A stretch of DNA of 8,546 nt from assembly GCA_947373615.1 (NCBI GenBank), contig CANBYN010000073.1, positions 1 through 8,546 of the forward strand, written 5' to 3'. The translations under genes were made by a program, and so were the position numbers. Shown piece by piece: positions 1-7,520 of the stretch. Within the stretch, counting starts at the first letter, position 1. Every line of letters begins with the position of its first letter. The notes beneath the pieces are model-generated. The model was not told the DNA's origin. It was given only the letters and a program-made list of their open reading frames with translations, and made no database searches. This DNA is from Burkholderiaceae bacterium (GTDB lineage Bacteria > Pseudomonadota > Gammaproteobacteria > Burkholderiales > Burkholderiaceae).

Positions 1-160
1 AGGCGGCAGAGAAAAAATCAAGTTAGAGTCATCAGCAGGCACTGGTCACTTCTACACTACTTCAAAAAACAAGCGTACAAAGCCTGAAAAAATGGAGATC
101 ATGAAATTCGATCCAACCATTCGCAAGCATGTTGCTTACAAAGAAACAAAGCTAAAGTAA
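1..160 (+). CDS. rpmG: 50S ribosomal protein L33 (3' part of gene)
   Basis: This is a small basic protein of the large ribosomal subunit, sited near the E site. The window holds the last 52 codons and the TAA stop; base 1 is the third base of the preceding codon, so probably only three residues (MAK in relatives) are missing. The readable protein starts GGREKIKLESSAGTGHFYTT and contains the L33 signatures TTSKNKR and KMEIMKFDP, ending KETKLK. It has no cysteine, so it is the zinc-independent (C-minus) form of L33. rpmG usually follows rpmB (L28), which would lie upstream outside the window. A strong hairpin terminator starts 25 bases after the stop. Identification is secure from sequence; only the start is unseen. 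Confidence 0.96.
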   Translation, partial: GGREKIKLESSAGTGHFYTTSKNKRTKPEKMEIMKFDPTIRKHVAYKETKLK

Positions 161-184
161 CGCATTCATTTAGTACTTACTCAT

Positions 185-227
185 AGCAAATAAAAAACCC
201 GCTACTGCAGCGGGTTTTTTATTTGCT
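185..227. terminator. Bidirectional intrinsic terminator between rpmG and desA
   Basis: A perfect inverted repeat pairs bases 185-203 with 209-227 (19 bp) around a 5-base loop. The GC core, ACCCGCT paired with AGCGGGT, is followed by a run of six T on the + strand (215-220). The opposite arm has six A (192-197), which gives the same T run on the minus strand. It lies 25 bases after the rpmG stop and 32 bases beyond the desaturase stop on the other strand. It can therefore end both convergent transcripts. Confidence 0.93.
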
Positions 228-258
228 TATAAATTCTAAGACTTATTACTTTGAGGTA

Positions 259-1452
259 TTACGCATAACGGCGCAATCTCAAAGAAAACTCGCGCAAGCT
301 TGTTAAGCCACTTTCCTCGGCGCGCTGACACCATGCATGCAGCTGAGTTACTAATTGCTCTCTTGAGGCATTGGAACGACCCCAAATCGCCTGCAAATCA
401 CGGCGCATTTCAATCATCTTGCGCAACTGAGCATTGCTTGCCATTAACTCTTCTAGATTTGATTTTTCTTGATCATTCAAGCGCGATTCATCCTTGCTAA
501 GCCAACTGCCTGCATCCTTTAAATGAGAGGCCAAAACCTGCATGTGTTGCATTTCATTACTAAAAAAACTACGCAATGTCTTGCTGTAACGAGCCATGAT
601 TTCATAACGATTGGCGATGATAGCTTCTAAAGTATTTTGATCAGCCGGACGAAGATCGCTAAGCACAGGCTTAGGAGGTATTTTCTTTACCTTAGCCAAG
701 CCTACAGCGCTCATCATTTGAATGTACATCCAGCCAATATCGAACTCATACCATTTGTTTGAAAGCTTGGCGCTCGTTGCGAATGTATGATGATTGTTGT
801 GTAACTCTTCGCCACCAATCAAAATCCCCCAAGGAACAATGTTGGTAGAGGCATCTTCACAGTCGTAGTTACGGTAACCCCAGTAATGACCAATGCCGTT
901 AATAATGCCCGCAGCAGTAATTGGAATCCACAACATCTGGACTGCCCAGACTGTTAAACCAAGTGCGCCAAATAAAACCACATCAATAATAAGCATGATG
1001 GCAACGCCCTGCCAGGAATACCTGGAATAAATATGGAGCTCAATCCAATCATCTGGAGTGCCATGGCCAAATTTGTCTAAGGTCTCTTGGTTGGAGGCTT
1101 CTTTTTTATAGAGCTCTGCGCCTCGAGACAACACGGTACCAATACCTAAAACCTGTGGGCTATGGGGATCATCCACGGTTTCGCATTTAGCGTGATGTTT
1201 GCGATGAATCGCTGCCCACTCTTTGGTGACCATTCCGGTAGTCAGCCATAGCCAAAAACGGAAGAAATGCGAAACAATAGGATGAAGATCCAAGGCGCGA
1301 TGCGCTTGGCAACGATGCAAAAAAATAGTTACAGCTGCAATCGTGATATGGGTGGCTACCAAGGTAAAAACGGTAATTTGCCACCATGACCAATCTAAAA
1401 ATCCATTAGCAAGCCAATTAAGGAATAAATCAAAACCTGAAACTGTATTCAA
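259..1452 (-). CDS. desA: DesA-type membrane fatty acid (delta-9) desaturase with C-terminal extension
   Basis: Membrane di-iron desaturase, 397 residues, predicted to put a cis double bond into acyl chains using O2, which raises membrane fluidity. Three histidine boxes bind the irons: HRCQAH at 46-51, HRKHH at 83-87 and HNNHH at 218-222. Hydrophobic membrane segments lie around 24-45, 60-75 and 148-190. The region around FRFWLWLTTGMVTKEW and EDASTNIVPWG matches what I recall of Pseudomonas DesA, which acts on phospholipid acyl chains; whether this enzyme uses phospholipid or acyl-CoA cannot be told from sequence. Residues from about 265 onward are a soluble helical tail absent from minimal desaturases (see findings). 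The start is TTG, with AGGGAT five bases upstream on the coding strand; no in-frame ATG lies nearby, and the next internal Met is inside the conserved core. It is the last gene of the minus-strand cluster, 28 bases after the methyltransferase. Confidence 0.9.
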   Translation of the reverse strand: MNTVSGFDLFLNWLANGFLDWSWWQITVFTLVATHITIAAVTIFLHRCQAHRALDLHPIVSHFFRFWLWLTTGMVTKEWAAIHRKHHAKCETVDDPHSPQVLGIGTVLSRGAELYKKEASNQETLDKFGHGTPDDWIELHIYSRYSWQGVAIMLIIDVVLFGALGLTVWAVQMLWIPITAAGIINGIGHYWGYRNYDCEDASTNIVPWGILIGGEELHNNHHTFATSAKLSNKWYEFDIGWMYIQMMSAVGLAKVKKIPPKPVLSDLRPADQNTLEAIIANRYEIMARYSKTLRSFFSNEMQHMQVLASHLKDAGSWLSKDESRLNDQEKSNLEELMASNAQLRKMIEMRRDLQAIWGRSNASREQLVTQLHAWCQRAEESGLTSLREFSLRLRRYA

Positions 1453-1480
1453 AGGGGTATCCCTAAAGAGATCAAAACCA

Positions 1481-3040
1481 CTATTTTAGTGCTTTAGTGA
1501 CCTTCTTGGTTTTGACTTTTGTAGTCTTTTCCTCAACTTTTTCAAGATCTATGGATTGCACAGCCGCCTTTTTTTGAAATACAGCCCCAAAGAAGCCATC
1601 AGTACCATGAATATGAGGCCATAATTGCCACCAAGGGTTATCTGGACTACAGCCTAATGGCATTTTCTCATTTGGAAACAATGGCTTAAGAACTTCTGCT
1701 GCTGGCACAACCTCAAATTGCGGGTGTTTTGCCAGAAAATCCTCAGCAATAGCTTGATTTTCTTGTGGCAAAAGGCTGCAGGTTGCATAAACCAATCGGC
1801 CGCCGGGCTTTAATAAGCGGCTTGCTGAGGCCAGAATATTCATTTGCTTCTGATTAAGCTCCAATACCCCAGTTGGAGTTTGACGCCATTTCAGATCTGG
1901 GTTGCGGCGCAAGGTGCCCATACCGCTACAAGGCGCATCCACTAGAACTCGATCGATCTTTCCAGCCAAACGCTTGATCTTGGAGTCATTCTCACTATCA
2001 ATCCATACAGGGTGGACATTAGATAGGCCGCTACGGGCCTGTCTTGGCTTTAAATTAGCAAGGCGACGCTCAGACGTATCCAATGCATAAAGGCGCCCAG
2101 TAGAGCGCATGAGAGCGCCAATGGCCAATGTCTTCCCGCCAGCTCCAGCACAAAAGTCGACAACCATTTCGCCTCGCTTTGGCGCAAGAAGATAGGCCAA
2201 GAGTTGACTGCCTTCATCTTGCACTTCAAACATGCCAGCTTTAAAACCAGCAGTATTTTGCAAGGCAGGCTTACCCATGATGCGAACACCATCTGGTGCG
2301 TAAGGAGTTGGTATCGCTTGGTAACGACCACCTAATGCATTCATCTGCGCGAGCAATTCTTCGCGATTTGTTTTTATGGTGTTGGCACGTAAATCCAACA
2401 GCGCCGGATGCATCAATGCTTTGGCGAGCTCTTCGCGTGATTCTTCGCCGGGATATTTTCCGAATGCATCCCACAACCACTCAGGCAAATTATTACGCAC
2501 AAGAGGATTTAATGATGCAGGATCTACAGTAGAAAATCGTTGCAACCATTCGAATTCGCCTGGCTTCAAAACATGAGCTAAATCTGCAATAGCACTTTCT
2601 GCGCGGTTGGCAGAACCTAATCCACCCTCAGAGAGAGCAGACAGCAAACCCAATAGGGCCAATCGTCTAGCCTGTGATCCCTCGCCGCTAGATGCAAATT
2701 GCGAGAACTCATTTTTACGACGGAGAATTGCAAAAGCACTCTCTGCAATTAAAGCGCGATCACGATTTCCCAGTTGTGGTTCAGCACGAAAATATCGACT
2801 AACAACGCGATCAGCCGGTTGATCAAAAGTCAGCAATTCAGGAAGCAAACGCTCTAAATGAATCGCATGCTGAGGTAATGCTTTTGCATTGGAAAAATTC
2901 TTTTGACCTTCAGGTGCAATTAAATTTCCTTGCGCATTTCGTCTCTCAGGGCGACGTAAAGGATCCTTCGATTTAGTTGCATAACTTTTATGGGGGGCTA
3001 ATCTACTGCCAGATTTGCGGGGTGGACGTTCTGCACTCAT
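1481..3040 (-). CDS. RsmB/NOP-family SAM-dependent RNA cytosine-C5 methyltransferase
   Basis: A 519-residue RNA m5C methyltransferase. Residues 1-55 are a basic, probably disordered tail. Residues about 60-175 are helical and sit where RsmB carries its NusB-like RNA-binding domain. The catalytic Rossmann domain has the SAM motif VDFCAGAGGKT (294-304), the acidic LDTSERR (320-326), motif IV DAPCSG (368-373) and motif VI ATCS (419-422). C421 should be the nucleophile and C371 the cysteine that helps release product. HGTDGFFGAVF (478-488) is the usual family ending, and a Lys-rich tail follows. E. coli RsmB (16S m5C967) is about 430 residues, so this protein is longer at both ends. Betaproteobacteria often have a canonical rsmB beside fmt, so this may be a paralogue with another rRNA target; I give no symbol. 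The ATG overlaps the purN TGA (ATGA) and has no Shine-Dalgarno sequence, suggesting translational coupling. Confidence 0.9.
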   Translation of the reverse strand: MSAERPPRKSGSRLAPHKSYATKSKDPLRRPERRNAQGNLIAPEGQKNFSNAKALPQHAIHLERLLPELLTFDQPADRVVSRYFRAEPQLGNRDRALIAESAFAILRRKNEFSQFASSGEGSQARRLALLGLLSALSEGGLGSANRAESAIADLAHVLKPGEFEWLQRFSTVDPASLNPLVRNNLPEWLWDAFGKYPGEESREELAKALMHPALLDLRANTIKTNREELLAQMNALGGRYQAIPTPYAPDGVRIMGKPALQNTAGFKAGMFEVQDEGSQLLAYLLAPKRGEMVVDFCAGAGGKTLAIGALMRSTGRLYALDTSERRLANLKPRQARSGLSNVHPVWIDSENDSKIKRLAGKIDRVLVDAPCSGMGTLRRNPDLKWRQTPTGVLELNQKQMNILASASRLLKPGGRLVYATCSLLPQENQAIAEDFLAKHPQFEVVPAAEVLKPLFPNEKMPLGCSPDNPWWQLWPHIHGTDGFFGAVFQKKAAVQSIDLEKVEEKTTKVKTKKVTKALK

Positions 3041-3666
3041 AATTTAAAAAATTGCGGCTCTGGGGGTTGTATCTTCACTTGATTACCTTCTATTCGCAAT
3101 CGTCCATCAAGGAACCATTTTACGGCCCTTGGGTAAATTTGATGTTCAGCCGTTAAAACGCGAGATGCCAGACTGTCGGTGGTATCCCCTGCAAGCACCG
3201 GAACTGAGGCTTGGCAAATAATCGGCCCCTCATCCACGCCTTCATTAACAAAATGCACGGTGGCACCATGCTCCTTAACACCGGCCTCCAGAGCTCGCTC
3301 ATGGGTGTGCAAACCAGGAAAGGCTGGCAAAAGCGCTGGGTGAATATTGAGCAATCTACCCTCAAAATGGCGAATAAAGCTTGGGGTCAAAATTCTCATA
3401 AACCCAGCTAAAACAACAAGATCCGCCCCCAATTCGTCTATTTTCCGTATTAGGGCAGCATCGAAGGATTCACGCGTAGCATGTTCTTTATGCTCTATAG
3501 CAAAAGCAGGAATGCCCTGAGAGCGAGCAAAATCAAGGCCCTTGGAAGCTGAATGGTTGGCGATAACGCCAGCAAATTTAACCGGCCAGCGCTCTTTTTG
3601 AGCTGTTTTGACGATAGCCTCGAAATTAGATCCGCGGCCTGAGATTAAGGTAACGATAGATGACAT
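3037..3666 (-). CDS. purN: Phosphoribosylglycinamide formyltransferase (GART)
   Basis: This enzyme transfers the formyl group of 10-formyltetrahydrofolate to GAR, the third step of purine synthesis, in the cytosol. The 209-residue protein has the phosphate-binding loop SGRGSN (9-14), the folate region LAGFMRIL (86-93), and the catalytic set N107, H109 (NIHPALLPAF) and D145 (VDEGPII), equivalent to N106, H108 and D144 of E. coli. GLHTHERAL (118-126) is also typical. I chose the ATG at 3666 rather than the GTG two codons upstream (3672), because family members begin only about 8 residues before SGRGSN. No Shine-Dalgarno is visible before the ATG. It is first in the minus-strand cluster, and its TGA overlaps the methyltransferase ATG by 4 bases. 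It is divergent from ribF with 39 bases between starts. Length and active site look intact. Confidence 0.96.
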   Translation of the reverse strand: MSSIVTLISGRGSNFEAIVKTAQKERWPVKFAGVIANHSASKGLDFARSQGIPAFAIEHKEHATRESFDAALIRKIDELGADLVVLAGFMRILTPSFIRHFEGRLLNIHPALLPAFPGLHTHERALEAGVKEHGATVHFVNEGVDEGPIICQASVPVLAGDTTDSLASRVLTAEHQIYPRAVKWFLDGRLRIEGNQVKIQPPEPQFFKL

Positions 3667-3705
3667 GCCCACAATATAATTGATGGCTACCCTGAAAGCG
3701 ATTTT
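3667..3705. promoter_or_regulatory. Divergent purN/ribF intergenic promoter region
   Basis: These 39 bases separate the two divergent start codons. On the + strand, TATAAT at 3675-3680 is a perfect -10 hexamer; a start site about 7 bases on would give a leader of roughly 20 bases for ribF. I see no good -35: the bases about 17 upstream (AACGAT, inside purN) do not resemble TTGACA. On the minus strand the same AT block reads TATATT (3678 to 3673), a 5/6 match. If used, transcription would begin about at the purN ATG. There is no room for an FMN riboswitch. The promoter assignment is inference from motif and position. Confidence 0.5.
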
Positions 3706-4656
3706 GTGAACGTATTCCGTGGCCCCACCCAGTTTTCTGCAGGACCAGCTTGTGCCTTAACCATCGGCAATTTCGATGGCGTGCACAGGGGTCATCGCGC
3801 CCTGCTCAAAGCGCTGGTAGAAGGTGCCAATGAACGAGGTCTAGTGAGTTGTGTCATGACTTTCGAACCTCACCCCAAAGAATTCTTCTCCCCAGAACAG
3901 GCTCCCCCTCGCATTCTCAATCTCCGCGATAAATTAGCTGCCTTGGCCGAACTGGGAATTGAACGGGTAGTTGTGGAGCATTTCAACTCCGCGTTTGCGA
4001 AACTTTCTCCTGAGGAATTTGTTTCAGAGATTATTGTGAAACGTCTGAATACAAAATGGATTTTAATTGGTGATGATTTTTGCTATGGCGCAAAACGTAC
4101 AGGTAATTTTTCAAGCCTCAAAGATGCAGGTGAAAAATATGGATTTGAGGTTTCAAGTATTAATACCATCCAGGAAAATGGTGAGCGCATTTCTAGCTCC
4201 TCGCTGCGATCTGCTCTTGCGAATGGCAACCTGTCACAAGCTGAAAAACTATTGGGTCGCCCATACGGAATCTCTGGTCACGTTATTCATGGCCAGCAAC
4301 TTGGTCGTCAATTGGGTTTTCCCACATTGAACTTGGCTGTAGCAAATCATCTACATCATCGTAAACCCGCAACAACCGGCATATTTACTGCTCAAGTATA
4401 TGGCCTCTCAGATAAACCACTGCCTGCGGTTGCCAGCCTTGGGGTAAGACCAACAGTGGAAGATGAAGGTCGCGTATTGCTTGAGACCCATATCTTTGAT
4501 TACAACCAAGATGTTTACGGAAAAATTATTACCGTAGAACTCTTGGAAAAAATTCGGGACGAGGCGAAATACCCAGACCTCGAAACCCTTACCAGTGCGA
4601 TTGCATCAGATGCAAAGCACGCTAGAAATTATTTCCTGAAAAAAGCTTATGTCTGA
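3706..4656 (+). CDS. ribF: Bifunctional riboflavin kinase / FAD synthetase
   Basis: The 316-residue enzyme phosphorylates riboflavin to FMN and adenylylates FMN to FAD. The N-terminal nucleotidyltransferase domain shows GNFDGVHRGH (21-30), FEPHPKEFF (53-61), GDDFCYG (122-128) and ISSSSLR (162-168). The C-terminal kinase domain, from about 184, shows GRPYGISG (184-191), GRQLGFPTLNL (200-210, with the PTxN ATP/Mg motif at 206-209) and LLETHIFDY (258-266), where E260 is the expected catalytic base. The start is GTG. An in-frame stop at 3661-3663 and the lack of ATG, GTG or TTG between them fix it, and family members begin the same way (VFRG). AAAG about 7 bases upstream is at best a weak Shine-Dalgarno. 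The gene heads the plus-strand operon and overlaps ileS by 8 bases. Both domains look complete. Confidence 0.96.
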   Translation: MNVFRGPTQFSAGPACALTIGNFDGVHRGHRALLKALVEGANERGLVSCVMTFEPHPKEFFSPEQAPPRILNLRDKLAALAELGIERVVVEHFNSAFAKLSPEEFVSEIIVKRLNTKWILIGDDFCYGAKRTGNFSSLKDAGEKYGFEVSSINTIQENGERISSSSLRSALANGNLSQAEKLLGRPYGISGHVIHGQQLGRQLGFPTLNLAVANHLHHRKPATTGIFTAQVYGLSDKPLPAVASLGVRPTVEDEGRVLLETHIFDYNQDVYGKIITVELLEKIRDEAKYPDLETLTSAIASDAKHARNYFLKKAYV

Positions 4657-7510
4657 AAAAGAAAACTCTTATCCCGTCAATCTTCTAGATACCCCCTTTC
4701 CAATGCGAGGAGATCTTGCTAAGCGCGAACCACAATGGGTTGCTGAATGGCAAAAGAATAAGCTCTATGAAAAGATTCGTGCCGCTCATGCAAATAAACC
4801 CAAATTCATATTGCATGATGGCCCTCCTTATGCGAATGGTGATATTCATATAGGTCATGCAGTTAATAAGATCTTGAAAGATATGATCGTTAAGTCACGC
4901 TGGTTAATGGGATTTGACTCTGTGTATGTTCCGGGCTGGGATTGCCATGGAATGCCAATTGAGATTCAGATTGAAAAACAGTTTGGGAAAAATCTGCCTA
5001 CTGCAGAGGTTCAATCAAAGGCCCGCGCCTATGCACTAATTCAAGTAGATAAACAGAAGAAAGATTTCGAACGTTTAGGTGTGTTGGGTGATTGGAACAA
5101 TCCCTATCTCACGATGAACTATCGCAATGAGGCTGATGAGATTCGTGCCCTTGGAAAAATCTGGGAAAAGGGTTACGTTTTCCGCGGTTTAAAACCAGTG
5201 AACTGGTGTTTTGACTGCGGCTCTGCACTTGCAGAAGCTGAGGTGGAATACCAAGACAAAACAGATCCAACAGTAGATGTTGGTTTTGCATTTGATGATG
5301 CGCAACGCTCTCAACTCGCGAAAGCATTTGGCTTATCAGAATTACCGAACAAGCCAGGTCAGATTGTGATCTGGACAACTACCCCTTGGACCATTCCAGC
5401 TAACCAAGCGATGAATGTTCACCCCGAACTTATCTATGCCCTAGTTGATACTGGTGATAAGTTACTTATTCTTGCAAAAGACCGCGTAGAGACTTGCCTT
5501 CAAGATTACGGTCTTGAAGGCAAAGTTATTGCAACTTGTGCTGGAAGCCAGCTTGCGAATATCTCTTTCTGGCACCCGCTTGCTCCTCTAGATGAAGGAT
5601 ACAAACGCCTTTCACCAATTTATCCAGCAGAGTACGTTACCTTAGATACTGGTACCGGCATTGTTCACTCCGCTCCCGCCTACGGCGAGGAAGACTTTAA
5701 GTCCTGCAAAGCAAATAAATTAGCTGACAAAGATATTCTCAATCCCGTAATGGGTAACGGTGTATATGCATCTTGGTTACCGCTTTTTGCTAATGAGTAT
5801 ATTTGGAAAGCTAACCCAAAAATCGTTGAAGCCATGCGCAAAGCAGGTAGCTTGTTACGTGATAAAACCTACACCCATTCGTACATGCATTGCTGGCGCC
5901 ACAAGTCGCCGATCATTTATCGGGCGACCTCCCAGTGGTTTGCAAGTATGGATAAGACGCCATCTGACGGCTCAGTGAACTTACGAGAAACTGCATTAGC
6001 AGGCATCGAGAATACGGAGTTTTTCCCAGCGTGGGGCAAGCAACGTTTGCACAGCATGATTGCAAATCGTCCTGATTGGACTTTGTCTCGCCAGCGTCAA
6101 TGGGGCGTCCCAATGGCCTTCTTCGTTCATAAAGAAACTGGTGAACCGCATCCACACACTGCTGAGTTATTAGAAGAAATTGCTAAATGCGTAGAAAAAG
6201 ATGGCATTGAAGCATGGCAAAAATTAAAGGTTTCAGATCTACTTGGAGATGAGGCTGATCAATACGAAAAGAATCGTGACACTCTCGATGTATGGTTTGA
6301 CTCCGGCACAACACATTGGCATGTTATCCGTGGTTCACACCGCGATGATTTGCTCACGGCTGAAGCAGTTGCTCCCAATGGTCGCCTGGCGGATTTATAC
6401 CTAGAGGGCTCAGACCAACACCGGGGCTGGTTCCACTCCTCCTTACTAACTGGTGCCATGCTTGATGGTAAACCGCCCTATAAAGCACTCTTAACACATG
6501 GCTTTACCGTGGACGGCCAAGGCCGTAAGATGAGCAAATCCGTCGGTAATGTGATTGCTCCTCAGCAAGTGGCCGATAAACTGGGTGCTGAAATTATTCG
6601 TCTTTGGGTTGCATCTACCGATTACTCTGGTGAGATGACCATCTCCGACGAGATTCTAAAGCGGGTAACCGAAAGTTATCGCCGCATTCGTAACACCTTG
6701 CGCTTCTTATTAGCAAACCTTTCTGATTTTGATCCAAGCAAGCATGCAATGCCTAGTGATCAGTGGCTAGAAATTGACCGCTATGCGGTAGCGCTTGCCA
6801 ACCAATTACAAGATGATGTTGTTGCGCACTACAAGGCATATGAGTTTCAGCCAGCAGTAGCTCGCATGCTGACCTTCTGCTCTGAAGATTTGGGTGGCTT
6901 CTATCTGGATATTCTGAAAGACCGCCTCTATACCAGCGCACCAAACTCACCTGATCGACGCGCTGCACAGAATGCGTTATTTCAAATTACTCGCAATCTC
7001 TTGAAATGGCTATCGCCATTCCTTTCATTTACCGCAGAAGAAGCATGGCAGTCTCTCTCCCATGGCACAGAGAATATGCCAACTGAATCGATCTTTATGG
7101 AAGAGTTTGGAAGATTCCCTGAAATTACAAGATCCAATGAATTACTTGCCAAATGGAATCGTATCCGTGAAATCCGTTCTGAAGTGACTAAGGCGATTGA
7201 GATTGAACGCGAAGCTGGCAAGGTGGGCTCCTCCTTGCAGGCTGAACTAACTATCAAGCTCGGTGATGTAGACTTCGCAATTCTCCACTCACTAGAAGAT
7301 GACTTGCGCTTTGTCACAATCACTTCTAGCGCAAATATAGAACTTAGCAATGCCGGCTTAGAGGTTCTGGTCCGGGGCAGTCAATATAAAAAATGTGCTC
7401 GCTGCTGGCATCACACCAAAGACGTTGGCACTAACATAGAGCACCCAGAGTTATGTGGTCGTTGCATTAGCAATGTATTTGGCGATGGCGATCACCGCTT
7501 GTTTGCTTAA
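4649..7510 (+). CDS. ileS: Isoleucyl-tRNA synthetase
   Basis: Class I aminoacyl-tRNA synthetase that charges tRNA-Ile and edits mischarged valine; 953 residues against about 938 in E. coli. The HIGH motif is at 67-70 (GDIHIGH) and KMSKS at 627-631. The CP1 editing domain, roughly 195-400, carries WTTTPWTIPAN (242-252) and GTGIVHSAPAYGEEDF (335-350). Other landmarks are RATSQWF (425-431), SRQRQWGVP (480-488), DVWFDSG (547-553) and GSDQHRGWF (587-595). The anticodon-binding domain follows, ending in a zinc finger with C916, C919, C936 and C939. The finger and overall form fit the standard bacterial (IleS1-like) enzyme rather than the mupirocin-resistant IleS2 type. The ATG lies inside the end of ribF in another frame (8-base overlap) and lacks a clear Shine-Dalgarno, so translation is probably coupled. 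No T-box leader is possible here. Confidence 0.97.
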   Translation: MSEKENSYPVNLLDTPFPMRGDLAKREPQWVAEWQKNKLYEKIRAAHANKPKFILHDGPPYANGDIHIGHAVNKILKDMIVKSRWLMGFDSVYVPGWDCHGMPIEIQIEKQFGKNLPTAEVQSKARAYALIQVDKQKKDFERLGVLGDWNNPYLTMNYRNEADEIRALGKIWEKGYVFRGLKPVNWCFDCGSALAEAEVEYQDKTDPTVDVGFAFDDAQRSQLAKAFGLSELPNKPGQIVIWTTTPWTIPANQAMNVHPELIYALVDTGDKLLILAKDRVETCLQDYGLEGKVIATCAGSQLANISFWHPLAPLDEGYKRLSPIYPAEYVTLDTGTGIVHSAPAYGEEDFKSCKANKLADKDILNPVMGNGVYASWLPLFANEYIWKANPKIVEAMRKAGSLLRDKTYTHSYMHCWRHKSPIIYRATSQWFASMDKTPSDGSVNLRETALAGIENTEFFPAWGKQRLHSMIANRPDWTLSRQRQWGVPMAFFVHKETGEPHPHTAELLEEIAKCVEKDGIEAWQKLKVSDLLGDEADQYEKNRDTLDVWFDSGTTHWHVIRGSHRDDLLTAEAVAPNGRLADLYLEGSDQHRGWFHSSLLTGAMLDGKPPYKALLTHGFTVDGQGRKMSKSVGNVIAPQQVADKLGAEIIRLWVASTDYSGEMTISDEILKRVTESYRRIRNTLRFLLANLSDFDPSKHAMPSDQWLEIDRYAVALANQLQDDVVAHYKAYEFQPAVARMLTFCSEDLGGFYLDILKDRLYTSAPNSPDRRAAQNALFQITRNLLKWLSPFLSFTAEEAWQSLSHGTENMPTESIFMEEFGRFPEITRSNELLAKWNRIREIRSEVTKAIEIEREAGKVGSSLQAELTIKLGDVDFAILHSLEDDLRFVTITSSANIELSNAGLEVLVRGSQYKKCARCWHHTKDVGTNIEHPELCGRCISNVFGDGDHRLFA

Positions 7511-7520
7511 TATCAAAAAT

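Noticed and set aside
2050..2331. Second minus-strand frame of 93 codons inside the methyltransferase gene, as possible sign of a frameshift
   Set aside because: The methyltransferase frame is intact with all motifs in order, so this overlapping frame is chance.
3667..3672. purN starting at GTG 3672, two residues earlier
   Set aside because: The ATG at 3666 gives the usual distance to the SGRGSN loop and is the stronger start codon.
3667..3705. Possible FMN riboswitch upstream of ribF or T-box leader for ileS
   Set aside because: Only 39 bases lie before ribF, and ileS starts inside ribF; neither space can hold such an RNA, and no conserved core is seen.
6982..7350. Minus-strand open frame of 122 codons inside ileS
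   Set aside because: It is opposite the conserved anticodon-binding region of IleS; its Ser/Arg-rich sequence is typical of an antisense shadow.
7455..7520. N-terminal extension of lspA by 22 residues, with a lipobox-like AITAC
   Set aside because: It overlaps the ileS zinc-finger codons, exceeds the family length and would put extra residues before the first membrane segment; the ATG at 7521 fits better.
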